Positions 9,154 through 16,947 are shown, numbered from the stretch's first letter. The stretch is 51,876 nucleotides of DNA from Sinanaerobacter chloroacetimidivorans (GCF_018128545.1 NZ_JAGSND010000025.1:1-51876); one strand, 5' to 3'. Numbers and translations are program-made. Notes: generated from the sequence alone by a model not told the origin.

Positions 9154-9309
9154 CTCTCGTTCATTTATTTAGTTGTTTGGCTCACAGTTTCGGAAATAGA
9201 AATAGCGCCCTTCAGCTCCAAGAGAAACTAAAGAGCGCTACATATTCATCTGCATTCTCTGGTCGGGGTATAGGATAGCGAAGCTTTTCGTCTGCAGATG
9301 CGTGACCGC

Positions 9310-9564
9310 CTAGCTCAATAAAAATTCGTGATTGGCCTTAAGCCAATTGAGATCCTCGGCTGTGGCGTCCTCCGGCTTACCTTCACCATAATAGTAAGAT
9401 TTGACCGTCGCCGTTATATATTCTGATTCACCGCAGTCCTCGACCAGCTCTTTATATAACTGGGACTTTTGAATGTCCTCCGCTTCGGGGATACCACTCA
9501 TGAGGCCGACTGCACTGATGCCGGTGTTGGTTTCCAGACCAATGATGGAGAACACCTTGCTCAT
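9310..9564 (-). CDS. Small conserved hypothetical protein
   Basis: An 84-aa soluble acidic protein (start MSKVFSIIGLETNTGISAVG, end NWLKANHEFLL) without recognisable catalytic motifs. Its ATG lies 8 bases after GGAGG, and that GGAGG is formed by the last codons of the upstream gene, so expression is coupled. The middle segment ITATVKSYYYGEGKPEDATAED looks like a beta-hairpin. It probably belongs with its neighbours to the mobile-element accessory set; function unknown. Confidence 0.65.
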   Translation of the reverse strand: MSKVFSIIGLETNTGISAVGLMSGIPEAEDIQKSQLYKELVEDCGESEYITATVKSYYYGEGKPEDATAEDLNWLKANHEFLLS

Positions 9565-9565
9565 T

Positions 9566-10075
9566 TTACATTCCTCCCATCACCGGACCGCCGTATCCAG
9601 CATCAGGCGAGCTGTTTTTCATCTCCTGCTCCAGCTTCATGGAGTAATTTTCGCTGTCCCAAAAGCTGACATAGATTTCTCCATCCGGCGTTTTGATGGG
9701 ACGCTGCTCGAATCCTTCCCCATAACCATCAGAGTTCTGACCGCACACATAGTCCATAAGCGCAGCGGTTTCTTCTCCGGTGAGAGTCTCCTTCAGCCCT
9801 GCGGTCATGACTCCCCACAGCTCGCCATCAACAACCTCCACTGTCGGGTAGAGACTATGCACCTTTTCTTTAAGAGCTTCGTCGTGAATGTACTCGGCAA
9901 GACCTCGGTCATTTTCAAAGTGCCGGTTCTCCTTTGCTATGGCAGCGAGGATTTGATCCTCATATGCCACCGCATCCCTGGACGAGATATCCTCCCGCTC
10001 ATCCTCCGAGCAGTCATACTGAGGATAGCTGAAAATCTTCAGAGGGAAAAAGATACGCATTGTTTCGTTTGCCAT
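9566..10075 (-). CDS. Conserved hypothetical protein, first gene of accessory operon
   Basis: A 169-aa soluble protein. The start at 10075 (ATG, GGAGG 8 bases upstream) is preferred over an ATG five codons earlier that itself provides the ribosome site. It begins MANETMRIFFPLKIFSYPQY and carries an acidic helix (DEREDISSRDAVAYEDQI), and its tail is Gly/Met-rich (YGGPVMGGM). No catalytic motif is evident and I cannot assign a function. It opens the operon that runs to the methylase and AbrB genes; a terminator at 10122-10158 separates it from the next cluster. Confidence 0.68.
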   Translation of the reverse strand: MANETMRIFFPLKIFSYPQYDCSEDEREDISSRDAVAYEDQILAAIAKENRHFENDRGLAEYIHDEALKEKVHSLYPTVEVVDGELWGVMTAGLKETLTGEETAALMDYVCGQNSDGYGEGFEQRPIKTPDGEIYVSFWDSENYSMKLEQEMKNSSPDAGYGGPVMGGM

Positions 10076-10121
10076 TTTGATTTCCTCCATTCGTTTTTAT
10101 ATGAACCCTAAAAAAGGGCAT

Positions 10122-10158
10122 AAAAAAAGAGGGGGTATCTTCGTTAGAAAATACTCCC
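10122..10158 (-). terminator. Intrinsic terminator upstream of accessory operon
   Basis: Minus-strand stem GGGAGTAT/ATACCCCC (one G-U pair) followed by CTCTTTTTTTATG. It ends any transcription entering from the flavodoxin cluster before the accessory operon starts. Confidence 0.6.
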
Positions 10159-10210
10159 GCTGATTTTTTAGGCATCGGTATATGGTTGTTTCGATACGTG
10201 ATAACAGAAA

Positions 10211-10254
10211 GCAGAAATCCTTCCTCAATTATGAAAAAGGATTTCTGCTTTTTT
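10211..10254. terminator. Perfect 10-bp stem-loop, likely bidirectional terminator
   Basis: Arms GCAGAAATCC (10211-10220) and GGATTTCTGC (10239-10248). T6 follows on the plus strand and TTTCTG on the minus strand. It lies downstream of the flavodoxin gene at 10398. The stretch 10260-10397 encodes only a hydrophobic minus-strand frame lacking a usual start codon. Confidence 0.65.
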
Positions 10255-10397
10255 GAAATGTTAACCTTGCGCCTTCAAAATCGTAATTGCTCTACATATC
10301 AATAAAACAGTACCGCTAATAACGCCGGCAGAAACACCGATAATTTTTAATATCTTTATAACGGCCCCTCTGCTACCCTCTTAATTCTTTTGACACG

Positions 10398-10901
10398 TCA
10401 GCATTCCCTGTGGATTGTTTCCGTCCAGAAAACGATGTCCTTCCAATTACGGAAGTCGCCTTCGGGCGCTTGTACTTTGTTAATGATCCACTTTTCAAAA
10501 GGGTTCAGCGTTTTCAGCTCCAATTTTCCTCCAAAGCAGGTGATATCACGAGGATGTATGCGTTCAATGACTGGTCGGAGAGATTTAGGGTAAAACCAGC
10601 CGTCCATCTGTTCAATCGGGTTTCCGGGGCCGGTTGGGCCGCATATAAAGAGCCAAACAGGCAATTTCTCCAATACTTCTATGTTCCTTTTCAAAAAATG
10701 CACGACTTTTTTATGCCAAAGACCGATATAAACCGAGCTACCGAGGATGATTTTACTGTAAGGAGTCAGATCAGTTACTGTACCGGCATCCAGCACATCC
10801 ACCTGCAAGCCTTTTTGTCTGAGTGTTTCACCGATTCTTTCAGCTATCTCCGCAGTCGAGCCTCTTTTGGAGCCATAAGCCACTAATATTTTCTTATCCA
10901 T
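10398..10901 (-). CDS. Flavodoxin-domain protein (left cassette)
   Basis: A 167-aa flavodoxin-fold protein resembling the HemG/long flavodoxin branch. The N-terminal FMN phosphate loop is VAYGSKRGSTAEIAERI (residues about 8-24), and the second FMN-contact region is IILGSSVYIGLWHKKVVHF (about 50-68). WLFICGPTGPG forms a later strand-loop. It overlaps the upstream membrane-protein gene by 8 bases. Known family members move electrons through bound FMN; the partner here is probably the co-encoded membrane protein, but that is inference. It is distinct from the flavodoxin at 14138, which sits in the opposing cassette. Confidence 0.85.
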   Translation of the reverse strand: MDKKILVAYGSKRGSTAEIAERIGETLRQKGLQVDVLDAGTVTDLTPYSKIILGSSVYIGLWHKKVVHFLKRNIEVLEKLPVWLFICGPTGPGNPIEQMDGWFYPKSLRPVIERIHPRDITCFGGKLELKTLNPFEKWIINKVQAPEGDFRNWKDIVFWTETIHREC

Positions 10902-11580
10902 TGGTTACCCCTCCCTTGTCAATGTCATGAGCGCATCCCGATATGAACGCGAGAATTAGGAACAGCAGCCCGACACCCAAGGTAGATACCATTACCGTGC
11001 TGATGCTGTCCGGATTGGATACGCCGGGTACAAATCCAAATATTGCGATTTGCAACGTAATAAGTATAAACAAGGAGCTGACAATCAAGAAAGGACGCCA
11101 TAGCTTTGACAAAAACCTGCGCGTACCTACTGGCAGAACCTTTCTCCACCAATTGAGAGGCTTATGGATACGCAGGGACATTGCCCATCCAATCATAAAG
11201 AAAATTATCTGAGCTATTCCGCCTCCGACTAAAAACAACAGGATAAACAACGACAGAAATATCAAAGAGGCATACTTTTTATACATAAAGCCCGCCGACC
11301 AGATGATGACGGCAACCCCCACCAGCATGGCGGCAATACCGGTTATCAGGAAATTTGGGATGATGGTAAAGGCAGGCTCATTTCCATGAAGCCACATTCT
11401 GTTTGCCTCTCCGATGGCGTCAATTACATAGCCATTCGTGGCAGTATTGCCTTGCAACGCTTCAAAAAAGCCATGACTCATGCCACCAATGCCGAAAATG
11501 ACACCGAGCGTGGCAACGATTGTCTGAATCGCACGATTGACGTTGCCTTGTCTTGTATTAATAGTATTTTCGCTTATCAT
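10894..11580 (-). CDS. Multi-pass membrane protein of TetR-flavodoxin cassette
   Basis: A 228-aa integral membrane protein with about five or six hydrophobic segments (for example IVATLGVIFGIGGMSHGFF, IAAMLVGVAVIIWSAGFMY, LFILLFLVGGGIAQIIFFMI, FLIVSSLFILITLQIAIFGF, VGLLFLILAFISGC). A basic loop (RIHKPLNWWRKV) separates the third and fourth. The start at 11580 has GGAGG 8 bases upstream and overlaps the regulator's stop as TAATG. I recognise no transport or catalytic motif. Gene order regulator-membrane-flavodoxin suggests a membrane redox or export function under its own repressor; the substrate is unknown. Confidence 0.78.
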   Translation of the reverse strand: MISENTINTRQGNVNRAIQTIVATLGVIFGIGGMSHGFFEALQGNTATNGYVIDAIGEANRMWLHGNEPAFTIIPNFLITGIAAMLVGVAVIIWSAGFMYKKYASLIFLSLFILLFLVGGGIAQIIFFMIGWAMSLRIHKPLNWWRKVLPVGTRRFLSKLWRPFLIVSSLFILITLQIAIFGFVPGVSNPDSISTVMVSTLGVGLLFLILAFISGCAHDIDKGGVTNG

Positions 11581-12161
11581 TACTCTACCTCCTTGATTCG
11601 TCCGGATAATACGCAATCGACTATTTGATTGATCTTTTGCTTCCTCTTTTCCTCATCAAAAAAATCCGTATCCAAATATCTGCTATAAAACTCTGGTTTC
11701 AGCACAATATGGTGAAATGGAATCATGAGCTGCATGGCGATAATATTCAAGTCCGATTCATCGCACTCAGTCAATATCTCTTTTAGCAAGGGCGTGACCA
11801 ATTTGCAGGAATTCCCGCAGCCGGATTTCAGTTCGAGTGAAATAGCGATTTTGCATATATTGCGGTATTTGAACGCCGCATCCGCTGTTGCGAGCAGCAT
11901 ATTCCGCAGCCGTGTCTGCGCGTCGATAGCCATGTGGTTATTTTGGTTGGACTTCTCAATAATTTCGCCCATCATCGTTCCTACAACCTGGCTGAGCAGA
12001 TTCTCTTTTGACTGGTAGTAATAATTAACAAGCGCAAGATTTACGCCAGCTTTTGATGCAATCTCTCTCGTCGTTATCTGCTGATCGTTTTTTCCCTCAG
12101 CCACCAATTCCAGTGCAGCCTGGAATATCTTTTCTTTGGCATTTGCCTCATCTTGATTCAT
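11580..12161 (-). CDS. TetR-family regulator (left cassette)
   Basis: A 193-aa protein with an N-terminal TetR/AcrR helix-turn-helix (residues about 8-55: IFQAALELVAEGKNDQQ, TTREIASKAGVNLALVNYYY, QSKENLL). The C-terminal ligand-binding/dimerisation half is divergent and includes two Cys (SGCGNSCKL). It has a canonical promoter (TTGACA/TATAAT, 12203-12230) and an inverted repeat directly downstream of the -10, which predicts autorepression. It is translationally coupled to the membrane protein that follows. The inducer is unknown. Confidence 0.9.
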   Translation of the reverse strand: MNQDEANAKEKIFQAALELVAEGKNDQQITTREIASKAGVNLALVNYYYQSKENLLSQVVGTMMGEIIEKSNQNNHMAIDAQTRLRNMLLATADAAFKYRNICKIAISLELKSGCGNSCKLVTPLLKEILTECDESDLNIIAMQLMIPFHHIVLKPEFYSRYLDTDFFDEEKRKQKINQIVDCVLSGRIKEVE

Positions 12162-12176
12162 ACTTGATACTCCTTA

Positions 12177-12201
12177 TTAAACAAGTTTTAATCATGTTTA
12201 A
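12177..12201 (-). promoter_or_regulatory. Inverted-repeat operator for left TetR
   Basis: TTAAACAAG (12177-12185) and CATGTTTAA (12193-12201) match as an inverted repeat at 8 of 9 positions around a 7-base centre. The site lies between the -10 of the minus-strand promoter and the start codon at 12161, the usual place for an autorepressing TetR protein. Assignment by position only. Confidence 0.55.
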
Positions 12202-12202
12202 T

Positions 12203-12230
12203 ATTATACTCCATGCTTAGAGATTGTCAA
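12203..12230 (-). promoter_or_regulatory. Sigma-A promoter of left cassette
   Basis: Minus-strand -35 TTGACA (12225-12230), 16-bp spacer, -10 TATAAT (12203-12208). It drives the TetR-membrane-flavodoxin cassette. Confidence 0.75.
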
Positions 12231-12262
12231 TAGCTTTTTTACCATATTTTAATAAAACCCCC

Positions 12263-12291
12263 TTGACATCATTATTAATATGCTATATATT
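12263..12291 (+). promoter_or_regulatory. Sigma-A promoter of right cassette
   Basis: -35 TTGACA (12263-12268), 17-bp spacer, -10 TATATT (12286-12291), ahead of the GTG-started TetR gene at 12341. Confidence 0.7.
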
Positions 12292-12323
12292 TTAACTAAG
12301 TTCAATTATTTTAACTAAGTTAA
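12291..12323 (+). promoter_or_regulatory. Duplicated palindromic operator for right TetR
   Basis: A perfect palindrome TTAACTAAGTTAA (12311-12323) is preceded by a near copy TTTAACTAAGTTCAA (12291-12305). The two are spaced 20 bp, about two helical turns, and overlap the transcription start region. This fits two regulator dimers on one DNA face. It differs from the operator of the left cassette, so the two regulators probably do not cross-talk. Confidence 0.6.
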
Positions 12324-12340
12324 AGTACCCGGAGGTTAAT

Positions 12341-12937
12341 GTGAAACAGACGAAAAAAGAACGTACTCAAAAAGAAATCATCGAGGCTGCGAAGGATATC
12401 ATCCATGATAAAGGACATGAAGCCGTTACTGTTCGATATTTGGCTGAAGTAACAGGATATTCATATACCAATCTATATTATTATTTTAAGGATGTGAATG
12501 CTCTCTTGTGGACATTACGTCTCGATATGATTGAGGATATGATTACAGAGCTTACATCCATTTCCTTTAAGAAGGATGATCCTGTGGAAGAAATCCTTGG
12601 CGCTTTTTTCTGCTATACGGACTATTTCTTCAAACACCCGAATGTCTTCCGTTTTTTTTACTTTTACCCTTTTGTTCAACCGGAAGGAGATGACAGTTAT
12701 CAAAAGCTTGAGCAACGATTTCACAGCATGTGGCAGACATCCTTTATCAGGCTAATCCAGGAAGGCATCATTCAAACTGAGGATATTGAAGTTGTAGCCA
12801 AGACTATCATTTACGCCTTACAGGGAATGATCATGCTGAGTTTCTCATCCAATGGTGCTACACAAAAAGAAGACATCAAAGATGAACTTATAAAACTTGT
12901 GAATTACTTATTCAATAAGAATAAGAGAAATTATTAA
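12341..12937 (+). CDS. TetR-family regulator (right cassette)
   Basis: A 198-aa TetR/AcrR protein with a GTG start 5 bases after GGAGG. The HTH domain spans residues about 9-55 (IIEAAKDIIHDKGHEAVTVR, YLAEVTGYSYTNLYYYFKD). The C-terminal domain is rich in aromatic residues (FFKHPNVFRFFYFYPFVQP), consistent with a hydrophobic effector pocket (inference). It leads a four-gene operon and has two operator-like repeats in its promoter. The closest logical counterpart is the divergent TetR at 11580-12161. Confidence 0.9.
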   Translation: MKQTKKERTQKEIIEAAKDIIHDKGHEAVTVRYLAEVTGYSYTNLYYYFKDVNALLWTLRLDMIEDMITELTSISFKKDDPVEEILGAFFCYTDYFFKHPNVFRFFYFYPFVQPEGDDSYQKLEQRFHSMWQTSFIRLIQEGIIQTEDIEVVAKTIIYALQGMIMLSFSSNGATQKEDIKDELIKLVNYLFNKNKRNY

Positions 12938-12951
12938 GGAGGTTATGTCTT

Positions 12952-13638
12952 ATGAACCAAGGTTTCAAAATCAACTTTCAGCCACTTTATCGCGTCGCCC
13001 AGTTTTTGGCTTTAACAATGCTCATTCTTATTCCATTACAAATCGTTATTTATGTGATTGCACCGCCACCGGATACTGTTAAAGGATTCTTTGAACTTTA
13101 TCAGCAAAATCCGTTTTTAGGACTTCTGAGCTTGGATTTTCTTTACCTGTTTAACAATATGATTATTGTAATAATCTATTTAGCCCTCTTTGTCCTCTTA
13201 TACCGAGAAAAGCCCGTTATTGTACTCTTGGCATTAATACTTGGTTTAATCGGCATCGCATGTTATTATCCGTCCAATCCTGCGTTTGAAATGCTGACTT
13301 TAAGCAATCAGTATTTTCAGGCGCTGCCTGAACAGCAAACTATATATTTGGCAGCCGGCGAAGCCTTAATGGCTGGTTATACAGGCACCACCTTCGATGT
13401 CTACTATGTATTGAGTACAATATGCCTGCTGTTATTTGCCTATGCATTAATAAAAAGCCATAAGTTTAAGAAATCGGTTGGCTTGTGGGGGTTAGCTTCC
13501 GGATTCTTTATGATCGTACCCTCATCGGCAGGAGTATTGGGCATGATTTTTTCTTTACTATCCCTCATTCCTTGGGTGGTATTCATTGCGCTACTGATGA
13601 TAAATTTCAGGAAATTCGCCGCCGACACTTCATTTTAA
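12952..13638 (+). CDS. Six-helix membrane protein (right cassette)
   Basis: A 228-aa membrane protein with about six transmembrane segments (FLALTMLILIPLQIVIYVIA, NMIIVIIYLALFVLLYRE, VIVLLALILGLIGIACYYP, YVLSTICLLLFAYALIK, SVGLWGLASGFFMIVPSS, LLSLIPWVVFIALLMI). An external loop contains LPEQQTIYLAAGEALMAGYTGT. The pattern resembles DUF4386-like membrane proteins, but I am not certain. It starts 14 bases after the regulator, with AAGGAGG. Its length equals that of the left-cassette membrane protein, without obvious sequence identity. Confidence 0.78.
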   Translation: MNQGFKINFQPLYRVAQFLALTMLILIPLQIVIYVIAPPPDTVKGFFELYQQNPFLGLLSLDFLYLFNNMIIVIIYLALFVLLYREKPVIVLLALILGLIGIACYYPSNPAFEMLTLSNQYFQALPEQQTIYLAAGEALMAGYTGTTFDVYYVLSTICLLLFAYALIKSHKFKKSVGLWGLASGFFMIVPSSAGVLGMIFSLLSLIPWVVFIALLMINFRKFAADTSF

Positions 13639-13696
13639 CTGGGATGTATAATCTGATACATTATCTGCAATGAGCGTTTATAACAAGGAGGGTAGC

Positions 13697-14098
13697 ATGA
13701 AAAAGCGATATATTGTAACAATTATTGTTGTGCTTGTCTTGGCACTCGGTTTTATCACTACGAAGCTTTTGCTAGCGAAAGCCGAAGGGAACCTGAAACA
13801 GTTGGCTCTTTCAGAAATATCTGATGTCGATCTTGCCGCAGCAGAGGATGGCATTTACATTGGCAGTTATTCGGCCTTTCCGATATCAGTTGAAGTCAGG
13901 GTAACTATAAAGAATCATATCATAAAAGAAATTGAGCTATTAAAGCACAATAACGGCCAAGGGCAAGGAGCTGAAATTATTCCCGAAAATGTTATAGAGG
14001 CGCAGTCCTTAAATGTAGATAGTGTATCTGGCGCTACATATAGTAGCAAAGTCATTTTAAAAGCAATCCAGAATGCAATATTAAAAGCTAGTGGATAG
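13697..14098 (+). CDS. FMN-binding domain protein, membrane-anchored
   Basis: A 133-aa protein with an N-terminal hydrophobic anchor (YIVTIIVVLVLALGFITTKL). An extracytoplasmic FMN-binding domain follows and ends with the motif VDSVSGATYSSKVILKAI. In RnfG/NqrC-type domains the Thr of SGAT carries covalently bound FMN, so this Thr is the probable attachment site. The start at 13697 has AAGGAGG upstream; an ATG at 13670 has no site. It lies between a membrane protein and a flavodoxin, and a short electron chain across the membrane is a reasonable inference. Confidence 0.85.
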   Translation: MKKRYIVTIIVVLVLALGFITTKLLLAKAEGNLKQLALSEISDVDLAAAEDGIYIGSYSAFPISVEVRVTIKNHIIKEIELLKHNNGQGQGAEIIPENVIEAQSLNVDSVSGATYSSKVILKAIQNAILKASG

Positions 14099-14137
14099 AC
14101 AACATGATTTATTTATAATCCAGAAAGGAAGATTACA

Positions 14138-14608
14138 ATGAAAATCGGAATTATTATTCATTCTCAGACCGGGCATACGCTTTCCGTTGCACATAAGCTT
14201 CGTGAGCAATTTCTTAATGCAGGGCATACCGTTTCAATCGAAAGAGTCGCAGCATCAAACGATACAGAAACAAATGTGGATTCGATAGCACTGACATGTG
14301 TGCCGAAGCTCGATAAATTTGATATGCTCGTTTTCGGGGCTCCGGTGCGTGGCTATATGTTATCTCCGGTCATGCAGGCGTATCTCCGCCAACTCCAATC
14401 TCTCAAAGGTAAAGTTGTTCTGGGGTTCGTCACACAATTTTTCCCTAAACCGACGATGGGTGGCAATCAGGCCATCGAGCGTTTGTCTGCGATCTGCCGT
14501 TCCAAAGGAGTAGAGGTAACAAAAACAGGAATCATTAATTGGCTCAATCCATTCAAGCGAAAGAAATTAATCGTAGAAACCGTTGATAAATTTCAAATAC
14601 GAGTTTGA
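14138..14608 (+). CDS. Flavodoxin family protein (right cassette)
   Basis: A 156-aa protein with the flavodoxin phosphate-binding loop at its N-terminus (IIIHSQTGHTLSVAHKL, residues about 4-20) and a second FMN loop MLVFGAPVRGYMLSPVM (about 63-79). The third region (GFVTQFFPKPTMGGNQAI) resembles NADPH-quinone reductase-type flavodoxins. It ends the right cassette, 39 bases after the FMN-binding gene, with AGAAAGGA upstream. Together with the FMN-binding protein it suggests FMN-based electron transfer. No clear terminator follows; the 170-bp gap to rlmD contains A/T-rich sequence and a palindrome. Confidence 0.85.
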   Translation: MKIGIIIHSQTGHTLSVAHKLREQFLNAGHTVSIERVAASNDTETNVDSIALTCVPKLDKFDMLVFGAPVRGYMLSPVMQAYLRQLQSLKGKVVLGFVTQFFPKPTMGGNQAIERLSAICRSKGVEVTKTGIINWLNPFKRKKLIVETVDKFQIRV

Positions 14609-14753
14609 GTGCTTCGGCCTCGACGTGTCTGCAATATATAGCTTAAATGGGCATCATCTTCAAAAATACCGAATGTCATCTATGAAATGCCCCAAAACAC
14701 AGGCTCAAAAAATGCACTTTTTCAGCCCGATTTTTGCTCATTTTTTGCTCCAA

Positions 14754-14773
14754 AACCACTACATATAGTGGTT
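14754..14773. repeat. Short palindrome between convergent genes
   Basis: AACCACTA-CATA-TAGTGGTT, perfect 8-bp arms. On the minus strand it follows the rlmD stop and precedes TTTT, so it could be a weak terminator, but the T run is short. Confidence 0.4.
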
Positions 14774-14781
14774 GACTTGGA

Positions 14782-16221
14782 TCATTTGCCCTTCAAACCA
14801 CAATTCGTCATCAGAACTATACTCTCAACGTGATTCCCCCAAGGAAACATATCCACCGGCTGTGCTTCCACAAACGCAAACCCCTTCTCGCCAAGCAACT
14901 TAATGTCCCTGGCCAGGGTGGCCGGGTCGCAGGATACATAGACGATTCTGTCCGGGGAGGCCTCCGCCACTGCATCCAAAAGGGCAGGATCGCAGCCTGC
15001 TCTTGGCGGGTCCAGGATTACCACATCAGCTTTTATTCCTTTTTCCAGCAGCTTCGGCAGCTCCTCTTCCGCCTTTCCGCAGATAAATTCCGCGTTGACG
15101 ATGCCGTTAATTACTGCGTTCCTGTTGGCGTCAATAACCGCCGGTTTCACGGATTCGATACCGATTACCTTTTTCGCCTTGGAAGCGCAGTATAATCCTA
15201 TGGTGCCTACACCACAGTACAAATCCAACACCGTTTCATTGCCGGTAAGCCCAGCGTAGGACAGTGCCTGATCGTAAAGCCTCTTCATCTGTACGGGATT
15301 TACCTGATAAAAGGACATGGGGGAAATCTCAAACTGCAAATTGCCTACCGCATCCAAGATGGTAGGCTTCCCTGCAAGTGTGATGCATTCCTCACCCATA
15401 ATTTCCGAGGTTTTCTTTTTATTGATATTTAAGACGACACTTTCCAGAGAATACTCCATCCCATTTTCATCAGGTGGAATCTCACTGATAGCGTCGTCCA
15501 TCATGTAAACCAGTTTTTCACCGTTTGGCAGGCCTTTTCCGTTAATCACGAGAATTGCCATAACTTCACCGGTCTGGAAGGCGGTCTTTACAATGAGATG
15601 ACGGATGAGACCCTTTCCGGTTTCTTTGTCGTAGGCCGTAATATGATCCGATTCCATAAAATTCTTGAGCACCCTGGCCAGTCTTACTGCAGACTCGGAC
15701 TGAATCATACAGGCGTCACATTGTACCACATCATGGCTCTTGGCCTTATAAAAACCGATACTGCATGGGCCTGCATTAGCAAGGATGCCTCCTTTTCTGG
15801 TCACAATGCCCCCGCCGCTTACCGGAAATTGGGCTTTGTTTCGATAATAAAAGGGCCTGTCCATGCCGATGGTGTCAAGAACTCTGGGATTTTCAAGGCC
15901 GCCGATTCGGATCAGCTTGTCCTTCACCATTTTTTTCTTCAATGCCAGTTGTCCCTCATAGCTCATGGTCTGCAGGGAACAGCCGCCGCAGATTCCTGCA
16001 GACGGACATACGGCTTCCACTCTGTTCGGTGATGGCTGCAGGATTTCTTCCAGGTGGCCAAAGGCATAATTCTTTTTTACTTTGGTTAATCGGGTTTTTA
16101 TTACATCTCCCGGGATAGCTCCCTCCACAAAGACGGCCATTCCTTCAACTCTGCCGATGCCCTGTCCCTCATTGCTCATATCCTCTATTGTAAGCTCGCA
16201 GATTTGTCCTTTTTCTATCAT
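14782..16221 (-). CDS. rlmD: 23S rRNA (uracil-5-)-methyltransferase, RlmD/RumA type
   Basis: A 479-aa enzyme that methylates C5 of a uridine in 23S rRNA using SAM. An N-terminal TRAM domain (about 1-60, IEDMSNEGQGIGRVEGMAVF) is followed by the 4Fe-4S cysteines (CPSAGICGGC near residue 73, and a later Cys in DVVQCDACM). The SAM-binding motif is LDLYCGVGTIGLY (about 335). The catalytic Cys lies in RIVYVSCDPATLARD near the C-terminus. Length and motif order match the family. Firmicutes RlmCD modifies two sites, so the exact target is uncertain. It is downstream of the Crp gene on the same strand with a 36-bp gap. Confidence 0.93.
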   Translation of the reverse strand: MIEKGQICELTIEDMSNEGQGIGRVEGMAVFVEGAIPGDVIKTRLTKVKKNYAFGHLEEILQPSPNRVEAVCPSAGICGGCSLQTMSYEGQLALKKKMVKDKLIRIGGLENPRVLDTIGMDRPFYYRNKAQFPVSGGGIVTRKGGILANAGPCSIGFYKAKSHDVVQCDACMIQSESAVRLARVLKNFMESDHITAYDKETGKGLIRHLIVKTAFQTGEVMAILVINGKGLPNGEKLVYMMDDAISEIPPDENGMEYSLESVVLNINKKKTSEIMGEECITLAGKPTILDAVGNLQFEISPMSFYQVNPVQMKRLYDQALSYAGLTGNETVLDLYCGVGTIGLYCASKAKKVIGIESVKPAVIDANRNAVINGIVNAEFICGKAEEELPKLLEKGIKADVVILDPPRAGCDPALLDAVAEASPDRIVYVSCDPATLARDIKLLGEKGFAFVEAQPVDMFPWGNHVESIVLMTNCGLKGK

Positions 16222-16257
16222 TTAATTTATGACTCACTTTCTATTCATTACTGTTTA

Positions 16258-16926
16258 CTATAACACTTCAAATTCATTTTTATCAAATTTCAAATATCCC
16301 TCATCCCGGAGTTTGCCCAGCTCTCTGGACATGGCGCTGCGGTCCACGCTGAGATAATCAGCCAGCTCGTTTCTGGTAAAGGGGATTTTAAACTTATTCT
16401 TCCCCACTCGCTCAGAGTAATCCGCTAAATAAGTAAGCAGCTTTTCCTTTGTGGTTTTGCAGGAAAGAATCCGCATTTTTTCATTCATCCATATGTTTTT
16501 TACAGCAATGACCTTCAACATATTTTCTACCAAAATCCGATGAAAGTCACAAGCAAAGGAACACCTTGCCACCACCTTGCTGAAAGGAATCCAGACCACT
16601 CTGCAGGCAGCGGTGGCAATAACGGTGATGGGCACGTCCTGGTAACCCGCTGCCACGTAGGCTTCGGCAAAGAGATCCGCTCTGGAAAGCTCAGACAGAA
16701 TGGCTCGATTGCCTTCTGCATCTTCTCTGGTAATCTGAGCAGAACCTTCCATGATAATTCCGACAGAAGTGACTTTCGTGCCGGCCAAAAGTATGATATC
16801 ATTTTTCTCGTATTTCTTTTCCGAGGCATCAAGACATTTCAGCATGCTCTCTAGATCTTTTTCGTCAATTCCTTTGAAAAGAGCGGAAGAAAGCAGTATT
16901 TTAAAATTTTGTTTCAAATTTTTCAC
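16258..16926 (-). CDS. Crp/Fnr-family transcriptional regulator
   Basis: A 222-aa regulator. The N-terminal cyclic-nucleotide-binding-like beta-roll covers about residues 20-130 (KNDIILLAGTKVTSVGIIMEGSAQI). A long dimer helix follows, then a winged HTH at about 170-220 (FTRNELADYLSVDRSAMSRELGKL). There is no N-terminal Fe-S Cys set as in FNR, and no Arg-Ala pair typical of cAMP-binding CRP is evident, so the signal is unknown. Two Cys in the beta-roll region (FSCKT, CSFACDF) could sense redox (inference). ATG follows AAAGGAG. It is divergent from a ferredoxin gene, which may be its target. Confidence 0.92.
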   Translation of the reverse strand: MKNLKQNFKILLSSALFKGIDEKDLESMLKCLDASEKKYEKNDIILLAGTKVTSVGIIMEGSAQITREDAEGNRAILSELSRADLFAEAYVAAGYQDVPITVIATAACRVVWIPFSKVVARCSFACDFHRILVENMLKVIAVKNIWMNEKMRILSCKTTKEKLLTYLADYSERVGKNKFKIPFTRNELADYLSVDRSAMSRELGKLRDEGYLKFDKNEFEVL

Positions 16927-16931
16927 TCCTT

Positions 16932-16947
16932 TGTTGCAAATGCAACA
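16932..16947 (-). promoter_or_regulatory. Palindrome at the Crp-family gene start, likely autoregulatory site
   Basis: TGTTGC-AAAT-GCAACA, perfect 6-bp arms, starting 6 bases upstream of the Crp/Fnr start codon and next to its ribosome site. Upstream on the minus strand are a -35-like TTGTTT and a -10-like TATAGT with 17-bp spacing. Position and two-fold symmetry fit a Crp/Fnr-family site acting as repressor; no binding evidence. Confidence 0.5.

Noticed and set aside
9473..10111. A 212-codon plus-strand open frame opposite the accessory operon.
   Set aside because: The minus-strand genes there have good ribosome sites and coupled spacing; the plus-strand frame has none.
6618..10160. Complete integrative conjugative element.
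   Set aside because: No integrase, relaxase, coupling protein or type IV secretion genes are visible, so only an accessory fragment can be claimed; any element would extend to the left of the window.
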